64,000 nucleotides of DNA, from positions 40,038,467-40,102,466 of the forward strand of contig NC_079494.1 in the NCBI RefSeq assembly GCF_030052815.1, in the 5' to 3' direction. Made by a program: the position numbers and the translations under genes. Source of the stretch: Hevea brasiliensis (taxonomy: Eukaryota; Streptophyta; Magnoliopsida; Malpighiales; Euphorbiaceae). The notes under the pieces are model-generated. The model saw only the letters and a list, made by a program, of their open reading frames with translations. It did not search any database and was not told the DNA's origin. This document shows, piece after piece, positions 45,975-58,117 of the stretch (the stretch's first letter is position 1; every line of letters starts with the position of its first letter).

Positions 45975-48900
45975 TGTAACACCCCTATGTTCGGTAGTGC
46001 GTTCTACTGTTCCGGTGACCAGTGTTGTCCGGATAGCTAGGATGCCTAGAACTACACTTAGATAAGAGTGAGGAGACATAAAATAATAAAATACAAGAAA
46101 AGAAAATATAAGAAAAACAAAGGAAAAATCATAGCAATAAAATGTAATCAAGTTAAATGAGCCGAGAACCCTAGCGATGGGTGACCGCACCGGGAAGTTG
46201 TGGCGTGGACCGTTGACTAGCCCTGGACTGCGGAGAACCTTGGAAAAATATTTTTAAGACTCAAATAGACCTCTATTGAAGCATAAATACCATTAGAAAT
46301 ATCAAAGAAAAATTAATTAATTAGTACAAAGAAAAGTGAGAAATCGAAAAACGGACAAAACTCGGTGTTACCGAAAAATTAGGAATGCAATCCGAACAGA
46401 GGCATTGTGGTCATTTGACACCCCGAGTTGCCTTTTGACCTCAATGTCCATTAAAAATAAATGATATTAAACTTTAAAAATATCATAAAAATTAAATTGT
46501 GGTACATTATATCAATAATGAAAGAAGTGGTGACAAAATTGCAAATTTGGAAACTTTGGATTAATTATTCATTAACTAAACTTAATGGTCCACTAAGTGA
46601 GCTAAATGGACATTAAAATATAACATTAGTGGACAGATTTCTCCACTAAGTAAGCTTCATCTTCTTCATTCTTCTTCCAAACCGAATTGAACTTTCTCCC
46701 AAAACTCCCATGGAAACTCCATGGCCAACCTCACTTCAACCACCATGCAACCATGATTTAGCCATATTTTTCACTAGCTTCCTTCACAAAAACTATTCTA
46801 CACCACTTGGGCAGTAGATAGGCAGTAAGAAGATCAAGTTTAGTCAAGGTTTTGAAGAGTTTCCAAAGTGGTAAGTTTGTGTTTTTGGTTATTGCTTCAT
46901 TAAAGTTTGTGAGGAGGTTATGGGTACTTGAATTGTGGAAAGAATTTTAGAGTTTGATGTTCTAAGGGAGAAGTTTATTTTTGGCAGCCATGGAAACTCC
47001 TTGAGGATAGTTTATTCTTACTTATAAATGGTAGATTAAAGGGTTGATTAAATGTTTATATGTGTAGGAATTAATTTGGGTGATGTATACTTAGTATATG
47101 TGAATGTGTACTTGAATTTGGAAGCTTGGAAATTAATGGACTGTAATGTATGAATCGGCAGCTTGGTTTGGTGAACCAAAAAGATGTTATTTCATGTTTG
47201 GTTTATGGAATATTAATATTGAATTGTGATAGTTGTTATGGCAGCTTGGGTATATGTATGATGGTGTGAGGTTGGACATGTAAATGAGCTAGGTTAAGTG
47301 ATTGAATTGTTGTAATTTGAGCTTGAAAAATTCTGTGCTAAATGGTGCATATTGAGGGTGATTGTAAGCTGCCAAAATGACCAATAATATGTTGTGAATT
47401 ATGTTTAGGTTATGGTACAAACCAGAATTGGCATGAATGTATAGTTTGGTAATTGTTAAAAGTGTCCTTTGATGAGTAATGAACAAAATGCAATAGGGCA
47501 GTTTATGTTTTGGGCCTAGAACCTTAAGTGTGTGGCTCCAATTGGTATGAGACCAATTGGAGGTGAAACTAGGCACAAAATGTGCCAACTTTCATGAAGG
47601 AAGCTTACCAAAATTCTGCTTGTACGGTAACTTGAAAAGTTACCAAATCCGGATTAGTGCAATTAAGGCCTGAAAATTTACCATTTGGGCAGCAGTTAGT
47701 GTTTTGGCCATAACTCACTCAAAACAGGTCCAATTGACCTGAAACTTTGACCATGAATAGTTAAGACCTATATCTACAAGTCTTATGAAGACACCAAAGC
47801 CCAGAAATGACCATAAGTAAGTTAAACAGCTTGCACAAGTTCGGGTCCAAAAACTGGCCGAACCTAAAATGACCTAAAGTGACCAATATTGATGCATTTT
47901 GACCAGCAATAGTAAAATGACCATAACTTGGTCTACATAACTCAGAATGACATGAAATTTTGCCCCGCGTGCAATAAGACATAGCTCTACAAGTTTTTAG
48001 TTTTGACCAAAACCCGAAAACCAAGTGAACTAGGTCGTCCGGCTAGGTCAAACTAGTATCCCGGAATCCAGCAAATTGCAATAAAATGCAAAATACATGG
48101 AAATAAATTTGGTAATATGTACCAACCTTAAAAGGCTACAAATATGACATATTAGTAACATTAAAACCTAATTTACCTAGAATGCATCGAGGGTCGACAT
48201 ATTAGGTCGACTAAGCAAATAATAGAATTCAGTGAATTAATTATCAAGCATTATCGTTAGAGACAATTTAAATGAGTACTGAAACACTTCAAATTGTGTT
48301 TATAAGTTAGCAAAGACTCAGGGAAGGGGAAGGAAACAATGAGTCAGAGCCAAGAGACAGTTATCAGAGGTTTGTGTACAATTAGTTTTTAACTGATTTT
48401 GTTTTGAATATTTCATATGATTAAATAACATATTTTTCTTATGTATTGTGTTTAACAAGCATTGGATTTAATTCAATGATTATTGAAATTGTTATAGTAT
48501 GTATGAATTTAGCTTTGTGAAATGGTATTTCCACAAGTATTAAGCATTGTTATGGATTGAATAAATTATGTTTTTGGAAAATTGTGATAGAACATGTTTT
48601 GAATTGTGATGGTAATTTTCATGGAAAAATGCGAATTTATGATGTGAATTGTGATGAGCATAAAAACTATTGGATATTGGAATTGAATTTGAATCAATTA
48701 TATTGTGATTTATGCTCACTAAAAGGATTGTGATATTGTTTTATATCTCACTATAGATGCTTGACTAGGTTATTACCCGTCTCTCTCATTTGTTGAGAAG
48801 ACAATGGAGTTAGTTGTGTTTTGATTACCATGGTACGTGCACAAGCTTAGATTTTCCTCTGATTTGAGGTTAGATCTAAGTTTTTTTATCGTTATGGCCC

Positions 48901-49972
48901 TTACGGAAGATTCATTATTGTGGTGTGTACTGTGCACGATGATTCGACCTCTCCGACCATAGGGAGTTAGAATCACTTTGAATATGGCTCTTTCGGATTA
49001 GTCTTGCATAGTTAGTGAGATAAAGAATGATTTTTGAGATAAAGAATGATTTTTGAGATACAACATGGTTTTTGAGATACATAATGTTTTTGAATAGTAA
49101 AGAGTTGTGATTTCAGTTATGATTTATGTATAATTGATTTTGTTGGAATTACCTTAAATGATTAGTCATGATTTTATAAATTGAATTTCGTGATCAAAGT
49201 CATTTCATACAAATGATTTACATTATTGGCAATGAATATTTTGAGTTTTGGAATTTGATGAGTATTCAGATTTCCAAATTATTTGCTGTAAATTTTGTCG
49301 ATGTATATTATACTATGTTTTAAATTATAGTTGTGCACCACTGAGTTCACCACTCAGCGATAGCTTTGTATGCTGTCGCAGGTAAGAAGAGCATATAGCA
49401 GTGAGTAAATTTCTTTGAAGACACATTCAGATCAGCTCCAGGTATATCATAGGTATACCCATGTACATAGGTTTTGATGTATGCATGTAATAATATGTTT
49501 GTAAATTATTTGAGCAGTTGTATAAAAACTCTTGTAAAATATTTTGGTATGTAATTAAATGTAAATTATTGTAAAGGTAAATTTGGGATTTTATTTATCT
49601 GAATAGTTTTGTAATATTAATTTTGAGTCTTGTAATCAATGAAATGTTTCTTTTATGAGAAGATTGATTTGATTATTGAGATTTGAATTATGGGTTCAAA
49701 TGAAGTTATTGAAGTTGTATTTGAGAAAACATATTGTGAGTGTGTTCTTTGTAGGTTTTGAAGAACTGTTTTCTCAAAATACAACCGGCACTTTACCGAA
49801 ATTTTGAAAAAAATTTTATAACACCAGATTTTAATCGATGATTTAAATTTCATGAAAATTATTTTAAAATCCCTTGTAGTATATTTAATGGATTATCGGT
49901 AGGCGAAGTACGGTAATTCATTAGGTGTACTACGGGATCATGTTACATCTTACAGGGGAGTAGGGTGTGACA
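45975..49972 (+). repeat. 5' LTR of element E
   Basis: Starts TGTAACACCCC and ends GGGTGTGACA. U3 box at 46152-46186. Hairpin CTGAG/CTCAG at 49341-49357, followed by CAG/GTAAGA at 49379-49387, about 590 nt before the LTR end. A 22 bp repeat of GAGATAAAGAATGATTTTT type lies near 49018-49080. Only one copy of the 35 bp unit amplified in the 3' LTR is present (near 48942). Confidence 0.95.
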
Positions 49973-49979
49973 TATTTTG

Positions 49980-49991
49980 TAGTATCAGAGC
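49980..49991 (+). other. Primer-binding site of element E, altered
   Basis: TAGTATCAGAGC, one G to A change from the initiator tRNA-Met site used by A, B and F. It lies 7 bases after the LTR end. Confidence 0.85.
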
Positions 49992-50148
49992 CATGGTTTT
50001 AAAGTAAATTTCAAACTGTGAATTTGAAATCTTTTTGTCGATAACTACAACTGCTCAAATGTTTGATACATATAGTATATTTACATCATAAATATGAACT
50101 AATGGAGAGGAATCTCCTTATATTAGTTGTACAGAAATAGAAAATCTT

Positions 50149-50800
50149 GTGAAAAGATATGGAAGAGAAAATGAGACAATAGAACAGTCTGTGATGGCAG
50201 AAGTACAAGTTGAGGCCCCAACTCCACAAAGTGTTGAAGGCCCAACTATACCAATTTTACCAGTACAAATTACTGCACAAATGGCCCAGCAAATGGCCAC
50301 TTTCTTCCAACAAATGGCTGATAATTTGTCAGCCCAAGCCCAAGTACAGACCCAACCCCTACAAGGGCAGTGTGAAATAGAGAAGAGGGAGAAATCTATG
50401 AGTCAGAACTCGAGCAGTAATTTGGGGAAGAGAAAAGAATTTGAGGAACCCCAAGCTCAGAGATATCACAAAGGCGGATCATTAGGGTAGAGAACACCAA
50501 GATCTAGTCGTCGAACAACCAGAAGTTTCTATTCTGCCCGTTTCTGCCATGTTTGTGGTAAGCTACATGGAGGTATTTATCGTAAGGCCTCTGGAGCCTG
50601 CGACAATTGTGGAAAACTTAGACACTTTGCTAAAGATTGTACTAGAGCACCTCGATCTGCTCTCCGGAGTCCACAGACCGTCAGTCAGAGTCGAGATAGA
50701 AATAGAGTTGGTACTCCTCACCATTATAACACAGTGAATCAACTCGAATATAGTAGCGCACCAGTCATAGAGTCCACTATGCGCTAAGGAGAAAGAGCAG
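50149..50800 (+). pseudogene. gag: Element E gag, core deleted
   Basis: The gag N-terminus (ATG at 50159, then a frameshift into EQSVMAEVQVEAP) and the Q-rich stretch with MATFFQQMAD are followed at about 50370 by EIEKREKSMSQNSS, which belongs after the gag core. About 200 residues, including the WW motif region, are therefore missing. A stop (TAG at 50488) and further sequence lead to Cys/His clusters (CHVCGKLHGG and CDNCGKLRHFAKDC, about 50547-50640), the zinc knuckle. The product could not assemble particles alone. Confidence 0.85.
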
Positions 50801-51560
50801 AAATTTCGGATGTAGCTGCTGGTAAGTTCTTAATTTTTGAAAGAAACAATGAGTTATTATTTGATCCCAGCACTACTTATTTATATGTTAGTGTTAGAAT
50901 TCTATGTTTTGTTCCTATTCCTTTATAGGGGAATAAATTTTGATGCGTCAGTGACTAGTTTTTTAGGATCAAAACTACAATAACAAGTATGATTGACATT
51001 AATTTTGGAAGAATTGTTAGCTAAAAGTATTTTCTAACATACCATAAATTATAAAGCTAATTGGCGAGCCTACTTAATGTAAGGCAAAAGGACCTAAAAG
51101 TAAGTTACAGTTATAGAATTGCTCTAGATGAGGGCAAAGATGTTACTGTTAGTAATTATTAATGGATATTGTAATCAGAATCAGTTTAGGATATTAGTGG
51201 ATTCGAGAAAGATAAGATGTTAGAAAACCTAGTCCATGAGGTTATAAAGTAGTGACTATGTAATGTTCTCGATGTTTGTATTGTAAATTGCAGATTACAG
51301 TACCGACACAGGATTATTATGCAGAGCTACGTGCTTCCTCGTGATACAATAAATTAAGAATATTTGTAAATAATCTATAAATTGATACAGTTGCACCCGA
51401 ATAAAGTACTATTACTGGAAATAACTGTGAAAATTTTAGTCAGAAATTTAAAACTTTAGAACTAGCCTATCAAACGACTACACTTGTAAGGTAGCTAGAG
51501 TCAGTGACTCGGTTACATTAATGTGAATTACCTGTACCACAGTAATTGCTATAAGCTTAG
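50801..51560 (+). pseudogene. pol: Element E protease remnant and decayed internal DNA
   Basis: After a stop near 50785, EISDVAAGKFLIFERNN and LLFDPSTTYLYVSV mark the protease active-site region. The usual DPGSTHSY has lost its Gly and changed His and Ser. Beyond about 50930, up to 51560, no domain can be read. RT and RNase H are missing. Confidence 0.7.
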
Positions 51561-51569
51561 AGATATCAG

Positions 51570-51830
51570 TACGACTTGTCATCCTCAGACGGATGGACAG
51601 TCGAAACAAGTGATTCAGGTAAATTTTGAAACTCATTGTGTCTATAAATAATGAAATGAAATGATAATAATAACTTGTAATATGTGATAAGCCCTCAAGA
51701 ATATACTGAGAACTTGTGTCATTGAATCCGAGGGGAGATGGGACAGATACATCCCACTAACAGAATTTGTATACATTAATAAGTGTCAAGCTAGCATACA
51801 AGTGGCACCCTATGAAACATTGTAAGGGAA
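51570..51830 (+). pseudogene. pol: Integrase fragment in E with intron-like block
   Basis: Reads HPQTDGQSKQVIQ, a homologue of the A intron (51619-51690), then RTCVIESEGRWDRY and [19 protein letters not shown]. Its sequence is closer to the A integrase than to the second integrase in E: WDRY, QASIQ and the intron are shared with A. It ends abruptly at about 51830, where an integrase core begins again. Confidence 0.82.
51619..51690 (+). other. Second copy of the integrase intron-like block
   Basis: 72 nt starting CAG/GTAAATTTT and ending TGATAA, with an AG one base later. It is homologous along its length to 36856-36929: shared GAAACT, ATGAAATGAT-like and AATATGTGATA segments. The insertion codon is identical. 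Confidence 0.75.
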
Positions 51831-52882
51831 CAGATAACTATGGATTTTGTGATGAGACTTCTGAGGACACAGAATAGTCATGATGCAGTATGGGTTATAG
51901 TTGATAGACTAACCAAGTCTGCTCACTTTTTGCCAGTCCGGATGGACTATAGCTTGGGAAGATTGGCCAGATTATACATAAATGAGATTGTAAAACTGCA
52001 TGGAGTGCCAGTATTGATTGTATCAAACAGAGATTCTAGGTTCACTTCTAGATTCTGGGTAGTCTTCAGAGAGCCCTAGGAACTAGATTGAACTTCAGCA
52101 CGGCATTCCACCCACAGATAGATGGCCAGTCTGAGAGGGTAATTCAGATATTGGAGAATATGCTACGGGCTTGTGTGATTGAGTTTGAAGGTAGTTGGGA
52201 TACACACTTGCCTTTGATTGAGTTTACTTATAACAACAGCTACCAATCAAGCATTGGAATGCCTCCATATGAAGCTTTGTATGGCAGGAAGTACAGAACT
52301 CCCCTATGTTGGGATGAAGTAGGTGAAAGGAAGATGATTGGGCCAGAAATTATTCAGCAGACAGAGAAAACGATCAGATTGATCAGAGATAGACTCAAGG
52401 CTGCATCAAACCGTCAGAAGTCCTATGTTGATCTGAAGAGAAGAGATATTAAATATGCAGTGGGTGATAAGGTATTCCTCAAAGTTTCTCCTTGGAAGAG
52501 TATTATGAGATTTGGCAGAAAGGGGAAGCTGAGTCCTCGTTTCATTGGACCATATGAGATTCTGGAAAGAGTGGGTCCTTTGGCATATCGGTTGGCATTA
52601 ACTCCGGAGTTAGCAAGGATACATAGTGTCTTCCATGTGTCCATGTTAAGGAGATACAGATCAGACCCATCTCATGTACTATCAGTTGAAGAGATTGAGG
52701 TAAATCCATACCTCTCCTATGAGGAAGAACCCATAGAAATTCTGACTTATGAGGTGAAGCAGCTGAGAAACAAACAGATATACCTGGTTAAAGTGCTGTG
52801 GAACCATCATTCATGCCAGGAAGCTACTTGGGAACGTGAAGAGGATATGAGGAGACAGCACGCACAACTATTCAGAGACTAA
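51831..52882 (+). pseudogene. pol: Element E integrase core and chromodomain-like tail
   Basis: Starts inside the core (ITMDFVMRL), open to 52079 with [20 protein letters not shown] and [13 protein letters not shown], then shifts frame. From 52088 it is open for 264 codons: [14 protein letters not shown] directly joined to ILENMLRACVIEFEGSW (no intron), the GPYEILERVGPLAYRLAL motif, KIHNVF-type sequence (RIHSVFHVSMLRRYRSDP), and a tail with KVLWNHHSCQEATWEREEDM that matches the chromodomain-like end of Tekay/Del integrases. No zinc-binding domain precedes it. This is the best-preserved pol piece in the window. Confidence 0.92.
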
Positions 52883-52916
52883 TGCCAGGTAAAATTTCGT
52901 GGACGAAATTTATTTT

Positions 52917-52930
52917 AAGGGGGGGAGAAT
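52917..52930 (+). other. Polypurine tract of element E
   Basis: AAGGGGGGGAGAAT-type tract immediately before the 3' LTR start TGTAACACCCC at 52931, like that of B. Confidence 0.9.
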
Positions 52931-55900
52931 TGTAACACCCCTATGTTCGGTAGTGCGTTCTACTGTTCTGGTGACCAATGTTGTCCGGACAGCTAGGATG
53001 CCTAAAACTATACTTAGATATGAGTGAGGAGACATAAAATAATGAAATACAAGAAAAGAAAATATAAGAAAAACAAAGGAAAAATCATAGCAATGAAATG
53101 TAACCAAGTTAAACGAGCCGAGAACCCTAGCGATGGGTGACCGCACAGGGAAGTTGCGGCGTGGACCTTTGACTAGCCCTGGACCACGGAGAACCCTGGA
53201 AAAATATTTTTAAGACTCAAATAGACATCTATTGAAGTATAAATACTATTAGAAATATCAAAAAAAAAATTAATTAATTAGTACAAAGAAAAGTGAGAAA
53301 TCGAAAAACGGACAAAACTCGGTGTTACCGAAAAATTGGGAATGCAACCCGAACAGGGGCATTGTGATCATTTGACACCCCGAGTTGCCTTTTGACCTCA
53401 ATGTTCACTAAAAATAAATGATATTAAACTTTAAAAATGTCATAAAAATTAAATTGTGGTACATTATATCAATAGTGAAAGAAGTGGTGACAAAATTGCA
53501 AATTTGGAAACTTTGGATTAATTATTCATTAACTAAACTTAGTGGTCCACTAAGTGAGCTAAATGGACATTAAAATATAACATTAGTGGACAGATTTCTC
53601 CACTAAGTATGCTTCATCTTCTTCATTCTTCTTCCAAACCGAATTGAACTTTCTCCCAAAACTCCCATGGAAACTCCATGGCCAACCTCACTTCAACCAC
53701 CATGCAACCATGATTTAGCCATATTTTTCACTAGCTTCCTTCACAAAAACTGTTCTACACCACTTGGGCAATAGATAGGCAGCAAGAAGATCAAGTTTAG
53801 TCAAGGTTTTGAAGAGTTCCAAAGTGGTAAGTTTGTGTTTTTGGTTATTGCTTCATTAAAGTTTGTGAGGAGGTTATGGGTACTTGAATTGTGGAAAGAA
53901 TTTTGGAGTTTGATGTTCTAAGGGAGATGTTTATTTTTGGTAGCCATGGAAACTCCTTGAGGACATTTTATTCTTACTTGTAAATGGTAGATTAAAGGGT
54001 TGATTAAATATTTATGTGTGTAGGAATTAATTTGGGTGATGTATACTTAGTATATGTGAATGTGTACTTGAATTTGGAAGCTTGAAAATTAATGGACTGT
54101 AATGTATGAATCGGCAGCTTGGTTTGGTGAACCATAAAGATGTTATTTCATGTTTGGTTTATGGAATATTAATGTTGAATTGTGATAGTTGTTATGGCAG
54201 CTTGGGTATATGTATGATGGTGTGAGGTTGGACATGTAAATGAGCTAGGTTAAGTGATTGAATTATTGTAATTTGAGCTTGAAAAATTCTGTGCTAAATG
54301 GTGCATATTGAGGGTGATTGTAAGCTGCCAAAATGACCAACAATATATTGTGAATTATGTTTAGGTTATGGTACAAACCAGAATTGGCATGAATGTATAG
54401 TTTGGTAATTGTTAAAAGTGTCCTTTGATGAGTAATGAACAAAATGCAATAGGGCAGTTTATGTTTTAGGCCTAGAACCTTAAGTGTGTGGCTCCTATTG
54501 GTATGAGACCAATTGTAGGTGAAACTAGGCACAAAATGTGCCAACTTTCATGAAGGAAGCTTACCAAAATTCTGCCTGTAAGGTAACTTGAAAAGTGACC
54601 AAATCCGGATTAGTGCAATTAAGGCCTGGAAATTTACCATTTGGGCAGTAGTTAGTATTTTGGCCATAACTCACACAAAACAGGTCCAATTGACCTGAAA
54701 TTTTGACCATAAATAGTTAAGACCTATATCTACAAGTCTTATGAAGACACTAAAGCCCATAAATGACCATAAGTAAGTCAAACAGCTTGTACAAGTTCGG
54801 TCCAAAAACTGGCCGAACCTAAAATGACCTAAAGTGACCAATTTTGATGCATTTTGACCAGCAATAGTAAAATGACCATAACTTGGTCTACATAACTCAG
54901 AATGACCTGAAATTTTGCCCCGCGTGCAATAAGACATAGATCTACAAGTTTGTAGTTTTGACCGAAACCCAAAAATCGAGGGAACTAGGTCGTCCGGCTA
55001 GGTTAAACTAATATCCCGGAATCCAGCAAATTGCAATAAAACGCAAAATACATGGAAATAATTTTGGTAATATGTACCAACCTTAAAAGGCTACAAATGT
55101 GACATATTAGTAACATTAAAACCTAATTTACCTAGAATGCACCGAGAGTCAACATATTAGGTTGACTAAGCAAATAATAGAATTCAGTGAATTAATTATC
55201 AAGCATTATCGTTAGAGACAATTTAAATGAGTACTGAAACACTTCAAATTATGTTTCTCAGTTAGCAAAGACTCAGGGAAGGGGAAGGAAACACTGAGTC
55301 AGAGCCAAGAGACAGTTATCAGAGGTTTGTGCACAACTAGTTTTTAACTGATTTTGTTTTGAATATTTCATATGATTAAATGACATATTTTTCTTATGTA
55401 TTATGTTTAACAAGCATTGGATTTAATTCAATGATTATTGAAATTGTTATAGTATGTATGAATTTAGCTTTGTGAAATGGTATTTCCACAAGTATTAAGC
55501 ATTGTTATGGATTGAATAAATTATGTTTTGGAAAATTTTGATAGAACATGTTTTGAATTGTGATGGTAATTTTCATGGAAAAATGCGAATTTATGATTTG
55601 AATTGTGATGAGCATAAAAATTATTGGATATTGGAATTGAATTTGAATCGAATTATATTGTGATTTATGCTCACTAAAAGGATTGTGATATTATTTTATA
55701 TCTCACTATAGATGCTTGACTAGGTTATTACCCGTCTCTCTCATTTGTTGAGAAGACAATGGAGTTAGTTGTGTTTTGATTACCATGGTACGTGCACAGG
55801 CTTAGATTTTCCTCTGATTTGAGGTTAGATCTAAGTTTTTTTATCGTGATGGCCCTTGTGGAAGATTCATTATTGTGGTGTGTACTGTGCACGATGATTC

Positions 55901-57016
55901 GACCTCTCCGACCATAAGGAGTTAGAATCTGATTCGACCTCCCCGACCATAAGGAGTTAGAATCTGATTCGACCTCCCCGACCATAGGGAGTTAGAATCA
56001 CTTCGAATATGGCCCTTTCGGATTAGTCTTGCATAGTTAGTGAGATAAAGAATGATTTTTGAGATAAAGAATGATTTTTGAGATACAGCATGATTTTTGA
56101 GATACAACATGGTTTTTGAGATACAGAATGTTTTTGAATAGTAAAGAGTTGTGATTTCAGTTATGATATATGTATAATTGATTTTGTTGGAATTACCTTA
56201 AATGGTTAGTCATGATTTGATAAATTGAATTTCGTGATCAAAGTCATTTCATACAAATGATTTACATTATTGGAAATGAATATTTTGAGTTTTGGAATTT
56301 GATGAGTATTCAGATTTCCAAATTATTTGCTGTAAATTTTGTTGATGTATATTGTACTATGTTTTAAATTATAGTTGTGCACCACTGAGTTCACCACTCA
56401 GCGATAGCTTTGTATGCTGTCGCAGGTAAGAAGAGCATAGAGCAGTGAGTAAGTTTCTTTGAAGACACATTCAGATCAATTCTAGGTATATCATAGGTAT
56501 ACCCATGTACATAGGTTTTGATGTATGCATGTAATAATATGTATGTAAATTATTTGAGCAGTTGTATAAAAACTCTTGTAAAATATTTTGGTATATAATT
56601 AAATGTAAATTATTGTAAAGGTAAATTTGGGATTTCATTTATCTGAATAGTTTTGTAATATTAATTTTGAGCCTTGTAATCAATGAAATGTTTCTTTTAT
56701 GAGGAGATTGATTTGATTATTGAGATTTGAATTATGGGTTCAAATGAAGTTATTGAAATTGTATTTGAGAAAACATATTGGGAGTGTGTTCTTTACAGGT
56801 TTTGAAGAACAGTTTTCTCAAAATACAACCGGCACTTTGCCAAAATTTTGAAAAAAATTTTATAACACCAGATTTTAATCGATGATTTAAATTTCATGAA
56901 AATTGTTTTAAAATCCTTTGTAGTATATTTAATGGATTATCGGTAGTCGAAGTACGGTAATTCATTAGGTGTACTACGGGATCATGTTACATCTTGCAGG
57001 GGAGTAGGGCGTGACA
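52931..57016 (+). repeat. 3' LTR of element E
   Basis: Mate of 45975-49972 with scattered substitutions. It is 88 bp longer, mainly because the 35 bp unit beginning GATTCGACCT is present three times (55896-56000) instead of once and the GATTTTTGAGATA repeat has extra units near 56040-56120. Confidence 0.95.
55896..56000. repeat. 35 bp minisatellite, three units
   Basis: GATTCGACCT...CCGACCATAAGGAGTTAG starts at 55896, 55931 and 55966. The units are almost identical. The homologous site in the 5' LTR has one unit. Confidence 0.9.
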
Positions 57017-57021
57017 TAACA

Positions 57022-58112
57022 AGATTGGTTTGGATAGCTTAGTATGCCAATAGGGTTCTGTTAGCAGTACTGCATATGGCTTTATGCCATTCTGTGTTTC
57101 ATGACTTCCTATGCCATTCTGTGACATAATAGTCTTTGGCTATGTTATTTGAGTTTTTATACTTGAATTATATCCTTGATAATTATTACAGCTTATTAGT
57201 TGTTCTGCTGCATACCAGGAGACACAATGTGACCGATGGTGTGATGGTCTGAGGTACTTAGTACCTAGTGCCAGTTGACCCATTTATCCAGTCCAGTCAA
57301 CTAGTATGGGTTACTCGGGCAATGATAATAAACCTTACCAAATTTTAATTGAACAATACTGCAAATAATATCAGAAATTAAGTCTACCCAAAAAAATGTA
57401 AACATACATTCTGTATACTTATTTTATTTTATTTTATTTTATTTTATATTGTCACCATTAAGCAGAATTCCTTAGCGCGTCACTTTTGCCACGCGCAGGT
57501 ACTGGAGACCTAGCTGGGGAGCCCAGCAGACATCAGACAGGGTGAGCATTGAGTCGCATCCGAGTCGAGTCACCTCACATCTGCACTGCATATGGTAGGA
57601 CATTAGGATTTTGGGTAGCATTTTATATTTTGCATTTTGTATTATGTATTAGTTTTGGGATTGTAACTATCAACTCTTGTAATTACGTAATAATGTAAAT
57701 ATATGAAATTTCATGTTATCGAAATTTTTGTATAATGTATGTTGATAAATGAAATGTTGAGAAATATTTATGATTATGCTTCAAGTGATGAAGTGAACAG
57801 AAAAGTTTTGAAAATAGTATCATGATTTGAGATTGAGATTTTGAGATTGACTTGAAATGTGTATAATGCAGTTTGGATTTGGAAATTATATTGGAAATGT
57901 TTTTAAACAGGTTCAGAAGAACTATTTTTCCAATTTACAGCCGGCACTCTGTCGAATTTTCTATAAAATTTGTGAAAAAATTTAGATTTATCAAAAATTG
58001 AAAATAAATGAATTAAAAGGGATAAATTGTAATAGAAACATGAATTGGTGCTTTGGCACACTGAGTGGCATAACTTACTCGGCTACACTGTAGACGGGTA
58101 AGGGGTGTCACA
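57022..58112 (+). repeat. 3' LTR of element A, last piece
   Basis: Matches about 19523-20617 of the 5' LTR and ends GGGTGTCACA before the target duplication ATGTG. The hairpin near 57458-57476 reads TTAAG/CTTAG, and CGCAGGTAC follows (CGCAAGTAC in the 5' LTR). Confidence 0.95.
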
Positions 58113-58117
58113 ATGTG

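Larger units (their letters stand above)
45975..57016 (+). mobile_element. Element E (11.0 kb), inserted in 3' LTR of A
   Basis: LTRs of 3998 and 4086 bp flank only 2958 bp of internal DNA. Target duplication TAACA at 45970-45974 and 57017-57021. The internal part lacks most of the gag core, RT and RNase H and has two integrase pieces in abnormal order. It is therefore a deleted, chimeric, non-autonomous copy that must have been moved by a relative's enzymes. F at the left end of the window is the same LTR family. Confidence 0.95.
17448..58112 (+). mobile_element. Chromovirus element A, carrying insertions B, C and E
   Basis: A complete Ty3/gypsy element with two LTRs, PBS, gag-pol and PPT. 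It is flanked by a perfect target duplication ATGTG (17443-17447 and 58113-58117) in LTR D. Removing B, C, E and their duplications leaves about 11.2 kb. Domain order is gag, protease, RT, RNase H, integrase and chromodomain-like tail, as in the Tekay/Del clade. Every coding domain has at least one stop, most explicable by C-to-T or G-to-A change. The 5' LTR is 3170 bp. The three 3' LTR pieces sum to about 3135 bp, which confirms the reconstruction. Confidence 0.93.

Noticed and set aside
45969..46190. A 73-codon minus-strand frame starting MRSPIARVLGSF, repeated at 4452-4700 and 52910-53146
   Set aside because: All copies lie in the first 220 bases of the same LTR family, opposite to its sense strand. 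The recurrence is explained by LTR identity, and the frame ends at the LTR terminus. No domain is recognised.
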